A stretch of 64,000 nt of DNA from contig JAAPAO010000044.1 of the NCBI GenBank assembly GCA_013115145.1, positions 4,505 to 68,504 on the forward strand, in the 5' to 3' direction. A model generated the notes under the pieces. The model made no database searches, was not told where the DNA came from, and saw only the letters and a program-made list of their open reading frames with translations. A program made the position numbers and the translations under genes. Below are positions 23,430-32,609 of this stretch, in pieces. The stretch is from Perkinsus chesapeaki (Eukaryota > Perkinsozoa > Perkinsida > Perkinsidae). Position 1 is the first letter of the stretch. Each line of letters opens with the position of its first letter.

Positions 23430-25047
23430 ACTGATGCTTTCCCAATTCTTGAAGAGAGTAGCAGATCTTTTAAGCTGATTCGCGTTTAAAAAGCTTATTC
23501 AGCTGAGGGGAGCTATGTATAGCTATTAAAACCGAGCATGCGGGAGTCACCGACTCGTAAAGTGTCTGCCTCCAGCTGTATAGCGTGACAGAATTAACTC
23601 GATCGAGCAGTGCTCAGCGCTCAAACAGTGTTATTGCTGGAGCGACTTGTCGAAAGCCGAAGCAGCAAAGGGAAGCCATGTTTTACAACATTGTTATGAG
23701 GTAACGCCGCGTACGCGTTCTACTTATGTAAATAATTCTGTTTGCTAGGCTCGGCGTGTGGAAGGATGGCCGAAGCTCGAGAACTATACGGCTGGCAATG
23801 GTTCAGTTTGAACTTCAGAATCTGAGGATGAGCGAAACATGCAACATTGCATCGCAAGATGAAGGTCACCAAGAAACAAGGCGACGCCAGGAGACGTCAA
23901 GTGCTAAGCTTTTTCTCTAAGAGAAATTCTCTTCATTATCTCATCGAAAGTAGACTTTCTCTTCGCAAGAAGGCTGAGAATTCAGAGAATGTACTTGTGC
24001 AAAAATGAACAAGTTTCCTTCGGTCCGATGTATGGCCAAAAATGCTTCTATACAGCTACTTTTTCTGCTCATAACGAATTGCACGCTCAAGCTTGGATGC
24101 ACTGTTGACTCCCGCGCAGCGACGCCACGAAAATGTTAAGGCGAGTAACTATTGTGCTGACAAAGCAGATGCGGAGTCCCTCACGTCGTTATATGCTTGC
24201 TCTTCGTGAGAATGTAGTGATTGGCACAAATTTGTCTTGGTCTCGAATATTTTCGGGATTGTTGCTGGAGGATCAGCGAATGCGCGTCGCGGAGCCAGGA
24301 TATACGTTGAAAGGGGTTGCGGAGCCACGATGCATATGTCCAGGCGAGTTACCCTAAGATCTCAGCTAGTTGAGCCTCGAGGCATCTCCCATCGATGACT
24401 TGAGGCAATGCATCATGGGTATCCGATCAGGTTTGGTTGTTTGAACTCTCAGCAGACCAGCAGAAAACTATGTATCACGGAGCTCCAGCAGGCAGTGAGC
24501 AGCTTCGCCCAGAGTTGTCGGTCCGACAGAGAGGAATCTTCTCAGGTCACCAGTGAGTAGGTAGATCTTTATATTACCAAACAGGTTTTCGAATTCGACC
24601 CTCTACCTTTGCAAAAGAAATCAAGGGAGGCCTGACGTGGTCCACAGCGACGCCGGAGATTTTGTTGGCTGTGTAGTTCAGTGAGTAGTCGCCAACCCGA
24701 GTTCAAAACTTATTCTAATCCTTGCCATCATGACTCACATTTTGTGAGACATGAGAGCTTCCTGTTGGGAAGCACCTATACTCCCGCGCTGCCCCACCAA
24801 CAGCTTGGAACTCCGTTACTTGAGCCAAAACTGTTGGTTAACACGTGACGCACGTGCTTTTTTTACTTTCCGGCACTTCAATACGAAGGATTATCGTAGA
24901 AACGCGAATTGACTTATATGTCCTCTATTGGAAGTGGCGCGTCAGACGTGTGAGACTTGAAGAAATGCTGAGTGTCGACTCGCTCTAAGCGAGTCGCGAA
25001 GGCTGCTAGAGCAAGTATCCGAGCATCGCGAAGCTATTCACAAACCT
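23430..25047. other. intergenic, holds one triad and several hairpins
   Basis: No supported ORF. It holds the triad at 23913-23932, an 8-3-8 hairpin at about 24976-24994 (gactcgct / agcgagtc) and a 6-3-6 hairpin near 24735. Confidence 0.45.
23912..23932. repeat. 14-nt triad: ttctct / agagaa / ttctct
   Basis: X 23913-23918, reverse complement 23920-23925, X 23927-23932. Base 23912 (t) pairs with spacer 23926 (a). Confidence 0.9.
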
Positions 25048-25251
25048 TCATCCGTCCAGCTGAGCAGTACCTGTTTTGCATTTTAAATCATCGCAGAACG
25101 CATTAAGTTGATGGTACCAATACTCAAGCATCCTGATACCCGTCGACTTCAGAAGTTCCGAAGTATCCTCCAAGTCACCACAAAGTCCCTTTTTCACGCG
25201 TGGCGCTATTAAAAAGAATCCGTCGCGTAATCGCGTCTCCATGCAAGTCAA
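25048..25251 (-). CDS. exon-like ORF of unknown function
   Basis: Open frame of 67 aa with plausible composition (KKGLCGDLEDTSELLKSTG, LEYWYHQLNAFCDDLKC). Two Cys near the end suggest a secreted or Cys-containing protein. It may be an exon of a spliced gene disrupted or flanked by the retrotransposon insertion at 25620. No family recognised. Confidence 0.3.
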   Translation of the reverse strand: MTCMETRLRDGFFLIAPRVKKGLCGDLEDTSELLKSTGIRMLEYWYHQLNAFCDDLKCKTGTAQLDG

Positions 25252-25624
25252 GCTGTGAAAGCTTTGCAGGGCATCCTCTGTAGCCGAAGCGCCTATCGTT
25301 TTATCATTGTATCTTCATGGTATATCATCTTGATCATAGGAAGGCTTCGATGGGATGAATGTAAATTCAGTTATTAGTATGTCAATCATTGAGATCATCG
25401 CTCTGCTAACGAGCATCTTCCTCAAGGTATCATCACTCGATCCGCTAGATGGGAGGGTCTTCTTCGTGAGGGATATTTCGACTCATACTTTGGCGATCAT
25501 TATTGCATTCTCGCAAGTATCAGGAGTGCCCTATGCATGTTCAACATGCATGATGCATAATGCATCCAGTACCATCCTAAGTCCATGGCAGTAGATTATG
25601 AGGACTATTCTGTATATCTACCTG

Positions 25625-25813
25625 TGCTGTGATATCAATGTGCCACAGTGGTTCTGTCTTGACTGGGGTAGTTATATGCGTATAGCATCTGCGCCATAGT
25701 GATCGATTTAACTGTAGCTCACTATTGTACGCACGCACTGGTAGTGCTCTTTCCACCCCCTCTTTGGTGGCCTCGTGTTCCCAGTGAGCTGGACGGTTGC
25801 TATAAACATTACA
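25625..25813 (+). repeat. 5' LTR, 189 bp
   Basis: Starts tgctgtgat and ends acattaca; identical to 30111-30299 except one base. A perfect 5-bp target duplicate precedes it. Confidence 0.95.
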
Positions 25814-25815
25814 TC

Positions 25816-25829
25816 TGGTGCCCAGACCC
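25816..25829 (+). promoter_or_regulatory. primer binding site candidate
   Basis: Two bases after the 5' LTR comes tggtgcccagaccc, starting with the TGG that pairs with a tRNA CCA end. The priming tRNA was not identified. Confidence 0.6.
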
Positions 25830-25838
25830 AGGATCGGC

Positions 25839-26762
25839 ATGCCGTTCAAGCTCGAATCTGTATTAGAGCCCTATGCTGGTGGGGATGAAGACTTTGCGCT
25901 TTGGTTGCGTGAGTTCGAGACCGTGGCCGAGGCCTCGAAATGGTCTGCTAAGCAAAAGTCGCACTATATTGTCTTACTTACAAAAGGCTCTGCTAAGGAC
26001 ATCGCGAGGGAGGCCCTCGATGAGGTTGACAGCGATTCTGCCGTGGCTTATGCTCACGTTGTCAAAGCTTTGGATAGCGCCTACTCGCTCAAGACACAAG
26101 ATGCCTGGTACCTGCTGACCCATAGGCAGTGGCATAAGGAGGACACTGTTGACGGAGTCCTTGCTGAGTTTAGGCGTTACCTTAAAGTCCTTGCCATCTC
26201 CAACTCTGTGGCTAACGAGAACATTCTGAGGGAGAGTCTCTTGGCGGCCCTCCCGGAGGAAGTGAGAAAAGCCATCCGTATGTTCGAGGAGAATGGGCGA
26301 CAGCTGCCATTAGCCGATGTTGTGGTTAAAGCAAGAGCTCAGCTTAAAACCCACAAGTTCGACAAAGATTTGGCTGCTGCTGCTGTTACTATATTATTAC
26401 CTAATATTGTTACCCAATATTGTTACCTATGTAAGACAACTGGGCATACAGCTATCGATTGTGCCCAGCGAGGTGTGGGGTCTTCTACAACCTCCAAAGG
26501 TGACGAGCGAGTCGCTCGGAGCGACCTAGAGGCAAAGGCAAGGGTAAAGGCAAGGAGCGAGGAAAAGGTCCACGTTGTTATGCCTGTCAAAAGTATGGCC
26601 ATATTGCTCGAGATTGCAAAGTTAAGTCAGGGAAAGCGGGTGCAGCAGTTGATCAGGATTTTGGGCCGGCAGGGCAACCGACGGGCGAGGTTGTTCTGCA
26701 CATGTAAGACGCCCCTACCTGCTTTGCAAGTTCAATGGCGAGGAGCACGCCATTGGGGTTGA
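25839..26762 (+). CDS. Gag polyprotein of the LTR element, frame broken near 26505
   Basis: Starts MPFKLESVLEPYAGGDED and runs as a capsid-like helical domain (retrotransposon gag: WYLLTHRQWHKEDTVDGVL, YLKVLAISNSVANENILRE) to one zinc knuckle CYLCKTTGHTAIDC (CX2CX4HX4C). After about 26504 this frame becomes meaningless. A second knuckle, CYACQKYGHIARDC, lies in the -1 frame, open 26504-26704 with stop 26705-26707. The register change coincides with a 14-nt duplication-like palindrome (26505-26524). Removing 14 nt puts both knuckles in one frame. So Gag probably had two knuckles and is now truncated or miscoded in this copy. Confidence 0.85.
   Translation: MPFKLESVLEPYAGGDEDFALWLREFETVAEASKWSAKQKSHYIVLLTKGSAKDIAREALDEVDSDSAVAYAHVVKALDSAYSLKTQDAWYLLTHRQWHKEDTVDGVLAEFRRYLKVLAISNSVANENILRESLLAALPEEVRKAIRMFEENGRQLPLADVVVKARAQLKTHKFDKDLAAAAVTILLPNIVTQYCYLCKTTGHTAIDCAQRGVGSSTTSKGDERVARSDLEAKARVKARSEEKVHVVMPVKSMAILLEIAKLSQGKRVQQLIRILGRQGNRRARLFCTCKTPLPALQVQWRGARHWG
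26504..26524. repeat. 14-nt triad inside gag: gagcga / tcgctc / gagcga
   Basis: X 26505-26510, reverse complement 26512-26517, X 26519-26524; base 26504 (c) pairs with spacer 26518 (g). It lies exactly between the last codon open in the gag frame with sense and the start of the second-knuckle frame. Confidence 0.92.
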
Positions 26763-29700
26763 CACCGGTGCTGACTATTCCCTGCTATCTGCGTCCTTTG
26801 CAACGTGCCTAGGTATCGCGGTGCAACGAGATTGTCCTGATGTGGTCCTTCATATGATGGACAGCGTTGGTGTGATGACAACAAGTGGTCAGGCTGAATT
26901 GGATATCAATTATCTGGCGAAAGATGGTTGGGTAGGTGTAAAGCATACATGCTATGTGGTGGATCGACTTGCATTTGGTCCCTTGGTCCTTGGTGCCGAC
27001 TCTGCCTCTCTCTATTGTCAAGGTATGTCATGGGATAAAAATGGTCTCATCAAGGTGGCTGCTGCTGTATGTGAACCCTCTGAAAATGTCCAAATATATG
27101 ATTTGCCTGATACACCCGGGGTGCGTGTTCTAGAGCACTCTGATGGTACCGTTGAACTCATCAGCAATGACTTTATACTGGTTAAGGGCCGCGGTGACCT
27201 TCAGTTTACCTGCAAATGGATTTGGCGTGGAGGAGAACCACCAGGGACATTCTTCAAGGCCAATAGAGGTGACTACAACCCCAAGTTAACCCCTAAAGAG
27301 GAGGAGCACCTTGCTGTTGAAACCGCTAAACTGGTTGACAATGGGTGGATTAAACGGTACCACGGTGAGGTGAAGAACATATTACCATGGGTACTTGTAC
27401 CCCAACCCCATAAGCTATCAACTCCTCTTCGCATGTGCTTAGATTTCCGAGCACTGAATCGCCACATCGTGAGTGAGCCCATTCGCGATATAGTAAACTG
27501 TGTGGATTCTCTCCACCAGTGGCGTTCCATAAGGCGGGGCTACACGCTAGATGTTACGAAATGTTATTACTGCATAAAAATGTGTGAGAGTCTGTGGCCA
27601 TATTTATGCGTCATGATTGGTGGTGACATCTACACAATGGTGGTTTTGGGATTCGGTGTCAGCATTGCGCCAAAAGTGGCAACAACAGTTATCCGGTGGT
27701 TATTACTAAAAGTACCATACCCTGTATCAGCATACCTTGATGATGTGGTCATCGAGGAGGCTGATCCCAATGCTGTTATCACTACTACATCGAGTGCGGA
27801 GGTCCAGACTGATCCCCCATGTGTAGTTGTCGTTAGGGAAGCTCTGTGCAAAGGCGGTATGAAGTGCAAGCCCACAGTAGTGATAGGTGCTGATAACAGT
27901 AGAGTCTTAGGGTTGAGTCTCCATGAGCATGCTGGAGAAATATTCTGGACGAGAAGAGAAGATCAGTCGTTGGAGATCGACCTAACGGTGGGACAGTCCA
28001 TATCTAAACGTGAAGTTGCAGCATGGTGCGGTAAACTTACTGCATTGGTCCCCATTGCTGGTTGGTTGAGGCCTCATGTAAGTACAATCCTCAGAACCCT
28101 CAGTGCTACGAAATGGGATAGCATGGTCGATGAGTGTCATCTTGACCTGGTACATTATGTCCAAAATAAAGTGGAGAATGAGGGCGACCCAGCTCATGGT
28201 GTCTGGTTTTGTCCACGAGCGTCAGATGCTAGGGTATGGCATGTACATTCTGATGCGAGTGGTATAGCCCAAGGGGCTACTTTATCTTATGAGAAAGAGA
28301 ATGGCGAGCTTGTGGTAGTTCGTGATGCTGCGTGGTTGCTGGACCGACGTGGAGCCCTACGACACATAAATGTTAATGAGTTATGTGCGGCGACTCGTGC
28401 TCTTGCGTGGGCTGCTCCATTCATTGCGGTAGTCTACCTGCATGTAGATATCGAATGCGTTCGCAACTGGATCGAACGTTTCCAGGAAGGCCAAAATGTG
28501 CGGCGTGGTGGCCTGTCTACTACTATAGTTGGTCGTCGTCTCCAAGCAATCTATGACATTGCGGAACCGTTCAACTCTTTCAAAATCTGTCGTGTAACCT
28601 CTGCTCAAAATCCTAGTGATCCCCTGAGCAGACTTGATGACAGATTTCTAGCTCTCATGGATTCTATTATTTGTGATACATCCTCCGGTATCGACGTTGA
28701 GGCAGACCTGAATGTGCACGCAGGCGCGGCTCTCAACCTCCCAATATTAGATGATGAGATGTTTCTGAATCTCGCGGAGGTGGTAGAAGGCCAGTATGAT
28801 GATGATGACCTGTTCAAAATCCGGAGAGCTTTGCGCTTGGGAAGGTTGCTTCCTGAAGGTATTGCTCTAGACTTACAACAGGTTTATTATGAGCTAGAGA
28901 TTGATGAGTATGACGTGCTGAGGCGCAAGTATGTGGCGCCGTACCAGGGAAAGGAAATATGTGTTCCTGTGGTCCCGGAAGCACTTAAGGTCGAGCTTAT
29001 CCATTCGGTCCATGGGCTTCTCTGCCATGTGGGTCAAAGGCGAACCTTAGAGGCAATTACTAGTATTGCATGGTTTCCTAACATCCTTGACCAAACTGCT
29101 GAATGGTTACAAAAATGTGATGTATGTAGCAGACGTGCTCGACCGTTAATCATCAAGCATGATATTGGCCTTTTCAGTCCCAATGTTCTCTTGGAAGCTA
29201 CGCCATTTTCGGTCGTGAGTGCTGACATTGTTTATCTCCCAAAGCCTTACCTCAGTCAGCAATGTGCAGTCAGTCGATTTGCATGTCTCATCGAGCTGGA
29301 GGGCGAGGATGCAGGTCGCATTACTGATGCCTTCGAAGCTTCTTGGAAGATTTTGGGCAAGAGACCTAGTATTCTTCTGACTGACAATCAAAGCAGTTTC
29401 TTGAGTTGTGATTTACCTGGTGTAGCTCGAGTCTATACACCCCCTAGGTCAAGCCAATCTAATGGTATGGTAGAATCTTTACATCGCACGGTACGGATGT
29501 GGATGAGATCGATTATGGCTGATGATGCCGAGCTCCATGTGAGCAAGGCAGTCATTAAGGTTATGAAGGCTTACAACAACACCGTGCATAGTGTGACTGG
29601 TCGTATTCCGGCTGATATGATGAAGCTGCAAGCCACTGATGTGGAATGGCAACGCTTGGTTGATAAGTCTGTCCGCGACGCGCAGAATAAGCTTAATAAC

Positions 29701-30018
29701 TGCACCCACCATGATCTATACCCTGGGGCAGTTGTTCGACTGCGCGCTGTGAATAAGTATGACAAGATCATCACGAAGACTATGGATATGCCCTTTAGTG
29801 GGCGACGCTGGCGAGTCGTTGGATTTGTTAGCAGTTCCAAAGGATTGGTTACTGATGTCGATGATGATTATTATAGTCTTTTCAGGAAAGCCAAGATTGT
29901 AAGCAACCGTGAGACAAAAATTGTGCATGTCTCTAGGCTGATACGCTGCGATCCTGGTGAAGTCGATGTGTTAGATTTGAGAAGAGCTATGCGTAGAATA
30001 GCTAGAGCTGATGATTGA
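26653..30018 (+). CDS. Pol polyprotein (protease, RT, RNase H, integrase)
   Basis: Frame open from 26653 to the stop at 30018, about 1,121 codons. Order of motifs: protease VDTGAD (about residue 36) with PLVLGAD as the second flap; reverse transcriptase LDVTKCYYCI, VVLGFGVSIAPKV and the catalytic YLDD (about 361); RNase H HVHSDASG (Asp about 534), NVNELCAATRA and YLHVDIE; integrase zinc-binding H..H..C..C from about 784 (HSVHGLLCH, CDVCSR); DDE core Asp 858, Asp 911, Glu 941 (SNGMVES). It lies -1 to the second zinc-knuckle frame and overlaps it by about 50 nt (26653-26707), consistent with a -1 frameshift to make Pro-Pol. No break was seen. Confidence 0.92.
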   Translation, partial: SGFWAGRATDGRGCSAHVRRPYLLCKFNGEEHAIGVDTGADYSLLSASFATCLGIAVQRDCPDVVLHMMDSVGVMTTSGQAELDINYLAKDGWVGVKHTCYVVDRLAFGPLVLGADSASLYCQGMSWDKNGLIKVAAAVCEPSENVQIYDLPDTPGVRVLEHSDGTVELISNDFILVKGRGDLQFTCKWIWRGGEPPGTFFKANRGDYNPKLTPKEEEHLAVETAKLVDNGWIKRYHGEVKNILPWVLVPQPHKLSTPLRMCLDFRALNRHIVSEPIRDIVNCVDSLHQWRSIRRGYTLDVTKCYYCIKMCESLWPYLCVMIGGDIYTMVVLGFGVSIAPKVATTVIRWLLLKVPYPVSAYLDDVVIEEADPNAVITTTSSAEVQTDPPCVVVVREALCKGGMKCKPTVVIGADNSRVLGLSLHEHAGEIFWTRREDQSLEIDLTVGQSISKREVAAWCGKLTALVPIAGWLRPHVSTILRTLSATKWDSMVDECHLDLVHYVQNKVENEGDPAHGVWFCPRASDARVWHVHSDASGIAQGATLSYEKENGELVVVRDAAWLLDRRGALRHINVNELCAATRALAWAAPFIAVVYLHVDIECVRNWIERFQEGQNVRRGGLSTTIVGRRLQAIYDIAEPFNSFKICRVTSAQNPSDPLSRLDDRFLALMDSIICDTSSGIDVEADLNVHAGAALNLPILDDEMFLNLAEVVEGQYDDDDLFKIRRALRLGRLLPEGIALDLQQVYYELEIDEYDVLRRKYVAPYQGKEICVPVVPEALKVELIHSVHGLLCHVGQRRTLEAITSIAWFPNILDQTAEWLQKCDVCSRRARPLIIKHDIGLFSPNVLLEATPFSVVSADIVYLPKPYLSQQCAVSRFACLIELEGEDAGRITDAFEASWKILGKRPSILLTDNQSSFLSCDLPGVARVYTPPRSSQSNGMVESLHRTVRMWMRSIMADDAELHVSKAVIKVMKAYNNTVHSVTGRIPADMMKLQATDVEWQRLVDKSVRDAQNKLNNCTHHDLYPGAVVRLRAVNKYDKIITKTMDMPFSGRRWRVVGFVSSSKGLVTDVDDDYYSLFRKAKIVSNRETKIVHVSRLIRCDPGEVDVLDLRRAMRRIARADD

Positions 30019-30098
30019 GATTAGCTCAGAGTTGTGATAGTAGACTTATTTGTATTGTCTGCGATTCACCTTTAATCTTGTGATTCATTCCTTTGTGG

Positions 30099-30110
30099 CA
30101 GAAGGGCGGA
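30099..30110 (+). promoter_or_regulatory. polypurine tract
   Basis: The run agaagggcgga sits directly before the 3' LTR start at 30111, where plus-strand priming is expected. Confidence 0.65.
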
Positions 30111-30299
30111 TGCTGTGATATCAATGTGCCACAGTGGTTCTGTCTTGACTGGGGTAGTTATATGCGTATAGCATCTGCGCCATAGTTATCGATTTAACTG
30201 TAGCTCACTATTGTACGCACGCACTGGTAGTGCTCTTTCCACCCCCTCTTTGGTGGCCTCGTGTTCCCAGTGAGCTGGACGGTTGCTATAAACATTACA
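30111..30299 (+). repeat. 3' LTR, 189 bp
   Basis: Second copy of the LTR, followed by target duplicate acctg at 30300-30304. Confidence 0.95.
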
Positions 30300-30304
30300 A
30301 CCTG

Positions 30305-31790
30305 AGATACGCCGTACTGCTTATATTCCCCGGAAACTGGTCAAATCCAAGCTTTCACTTCCAAGCCAAGTAACTTGTGCTTCCCCAAGCATCTATGTAT
30401 TTCCCAAGCACCTATGTTAATCCATGCACTGCGGTGCAGTGTTTGGATTAACCATGTTATTGCTAGGTACATGGTAAAAGCCAAGTAAGTAGGAGCTGCA
30501 CTCTTCTGTGTAGAATGTGTAGTTAGTTACTCCTTGTTAGTAACGCAATGCACTTGAGTATTATGCTAGAAACAGTCACGAATCTTGACCGCACTGGTGA
30601 CCTAGATAAGAGCAGATTTTGCTCGCATAAGCACGGCTCACACCTCACGAATTGACCCTCGCTGATAGTGCTTCGTGCCCCGGATTTTCATCTCGTGAGC
30701 ATATTGAAGGATATCAATTGGTTCTGGTCGTTGTAGGAAGTGTTGAGGGCTTGAACATTTCATGGATGTAATCACCTGTGTTAAAAACACAGATCTTCTG
30801 TTTCACCAAATTTGCGGATCCTCGCTGCAAACTTCGAAATGTCAAGTCTGCGCCGTTTAGCCAGGATGATCACAAGTGAGACCAGTCGTAACAGTGACTT
30901 ACTTGGGTTCCTACGAGTCCTTCAGCCGTCAGAGCAATATTAGGGTGTCCATACTTGTTGACATCCAGAGTATTACGCAAGTACTCTGCGCCACGAACAC
31001 CCTTCTCTTCCGCGGCCATTATGAGTGCCTCGGAAAGGCACTTATATATACTAATGTAATTAATGCATTGGTACTGTTTTGGAGTTCATATACTCAGTAA
31101 TTGCGGAGAAATGAAAGATACAAGGTTTCGCCTATCAAAAATGCACGGTCTGTACTGTCCGTTGGTGTAAAATGCCGCCTGACTGCTCAACATTGTCGGA
31201 ACTCATTATGAAACCGATACTGTTAGTAACAGTCTGTTACCGTACTAGTGCAATATAAGAGACGGAAAATGACGATGATCAGGGGAGAGTCTCCCCGGGA
31301 GACTTCCCCGCCACATCACGTCACGAGAAGCGCCAGCGATGCGGTCACCGGCGTGTCAAGGTATAGGGGGTTGTGAACGATACCAAGTGTAGTCGTTGAA
31401 GGTATAACTTGTAGAAAACGCAAATCAGAACCTTGCACCTAATACGCACTTGTACCGGGACAAGAAGCGTCAAGTTAATACGAATAAAAACGTATACTTA
31501 CGTCGTATACCTACGTACACGATCTGTGCACTTATACGAGTATATTGCAGCACCTAAGCTATAGCTAGCCTAGCACAGCTCAGCCACAAGATACGTTACT
31601 CAAAGTCGTCACAATAATTGTCTACTTAATTCGGGCCAACGGTTTTCTAGGCGCGTGACGGAGTGTGGCGCGTGACGAACGAATGCATCCCACAACAGGC
31701 GTGCGCATAGCGCGCATGGCGTGCGCCACCGATAACAGTTGGGCTGGCGCGAAGGTAGAATTTATGTCGTTTGACCTGCCGATATTTAAA
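30305..31790. other. intergenic, hairpin-rich
   Basis: No supported ORF. A compound inverted repeat lies at 30416-30452 (outer arms gttaatcc / ggattaac, inner cactgc / gcagtg). A gtgcct / aggcac hairpin lies near 31025. An 8-1-8 palindrome lies at 31288-31304 (agtctccc, c, gggagact). Two copies of gcgcgtgacg lie at 31651-31677. Confidence 0.5.
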
Positions 31791-31853
31791 TTACAATTGA
31801 GAGTAATCTCCAACGGGGAGGCCTGGATCGCACCAGTGTATCCCCCTCTCCAA

Positions 31854-31874
31854 GGTCCGCAGCGGACCGTCCGC
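31854..31874. repeat. 14-nt triad: gtccgc / gcggac / gtccgc
   Basis: X 31855-31860, reverse complement 31862-31867, X 31869-31874; g31854 pairs with spacer c31868. Confidence 0.9.
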
Positions 31875-31904
31875 TTGATGGTCCTTCAAGTTCTTTGAGA
31901 AGTG

Positions 31905-31925
31905 AAAATAGGCTATTTTAAATAG
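31905..31925. repeat. 14-nt triad: aaatag / ctattt / aaatag
   Basis: X 31906-31911, reverse complement 31913-31918, X 31920-31925; a31905 pairs with spacer t31919. Confidence 0.9.
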
Positions 31926-32054
31926 CAACGAGCTGAAAATATACCAAGTATACCAGCAGCTTCCTGAATATAAGTGACCATTTCGCACACCAGGTAAATA
32001 GGTTTTACAGGCTCGAAGAGCTCCTTGGTGAGCGTCATGAACACACAGATTTAT

Positions 32055-32075
32055 GACATGAATCATGTCACATGA
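32055..32075. repeat. 14-nt triad: acatga / tcatgt / acatga
   Basis: X 32056-32061, reverse complement 32063-32068, X 32070-32075; g32055 pairs with spacer c32069. A further 9-1-9 palindrome follows at 32083-32101. Confidence 0.9.
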
Positions 32076-32258
32076 TGCCATTGCGATGTCATTGACATCG
32101 CTCAGCGTCCTCTCCCCATCTGTTAAAACTTGAACGAGCACATCTAGATGTCCCAGCAAGTGATAGTATATCTCGTAGCACTCTTCGTCAATAATCGCCA
32201 AAAGAAAAGGTACAAACGTGTGCCTGTGTTCATGCTCACGGCTAGGCCTGAAGCGACC

Positions 32259-32279
32259 ATCCAAGCCTTGGATTCCAAG
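32259..32279. repeat. 14-nt triad: tccaag / cttgga / tccaag
   Basis: X 32260-32265, reverse complement 32267-32272, X 32274-32279; a32259 pairs with spacer t32273. Confidence 0.9.
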
Positions 32280-32423
32280 GCAGGTTAAGCCAAATTGTTT
32301 CTGAACAACAGCTCGTCTCCTGTCACCTCGAGTCTCGAAAGACATGAGAAACCAGCTAAACTCCCAATAACCCTCATGCAAACATTACTTTCATCTGTTT
32401 GATAATGATAGAGAATTTGTGAA

Positions 32424-32590
32424 GGTACACTCAAGGTGTACACTGATAAAGGATTTGTAAAGGTACGCTCGAGGTGTACGCTGATAAAGAATTTTAAAAG
32501 TACACTCAAGGTGTACACTGTTACAGAACTCTAAAGGTACACTGGAGGTGTACACTGAGAAGAACTTTTCAAGGTGCACTCGAGGCTTAT
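32424..32590. repeat. 37/38-bp tandem array of a palindromic unit
   Basis: Five diverged units start at about 32424, 32462, 32499, 32536 and 32573. Each begins with an inverted repeat of the form gtacac..gtgtac separated by 5 nt. Units differ at several positions, so the array is not new. Confidence 0.8.
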
Positions 32591-32609
32591 CTGCCCACTG
32601 CAAAGTAAA

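Larger units (their letters stand above)
25620..30304 (+). mobile_element. LTR retrotransposon, Ty3/gypsy-type order, with 5-bp TSD
   Basis: Two 189-bp direct repeats (25625-25813 and 30111-30299) begin TG and end CA and differ at one position only (g versus t within 'catagtgatcg'). The target duplication acctg is present at 25620-25624 and 30300-30304. Between the LTRs lie a primer-binding-site-like tggtgcccagaccc, gag, a pol with the order protease-RT-RNase H-integrase, and a purine tract before the 3' LTR. The near-identity of the LTRs shows a recent insertion. Pol is fully open; Gag is broken at 26505-26524. The host is a protist, so this is an endogenous element of that genome. Confidence 0.95.
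31791..32381 (-). pseudogene. MULE-like transposase core fragment
   Basis: Minus-strand frame of 196 aa. The central part looks like a Mutator-like/MULE DDE core: GIQGLDGRFRP (compare DGTFK), HTFVPFLLAIIDEECYEIYY, VLTDGERTLSD, and after 25 residues INLCVHDAHQGAL (compare CxxH). The N- and C-terminal ends do not look like transposase, and no flanking ORF continues it, so it is a fragment or captured exon. Four X-N-X'-N-X triads fall within or beside it (31855, 31906, 32056, 32260). At 14 nt each, such insertions would be expected to disturb the frame. Confidence 0.5.

Noticed and set aside
32083-32101. Fourteenth triad at the 9-1-9 palindrome
   Set aside because: The third arm is absent on both sides; counted as a plain palindrome.
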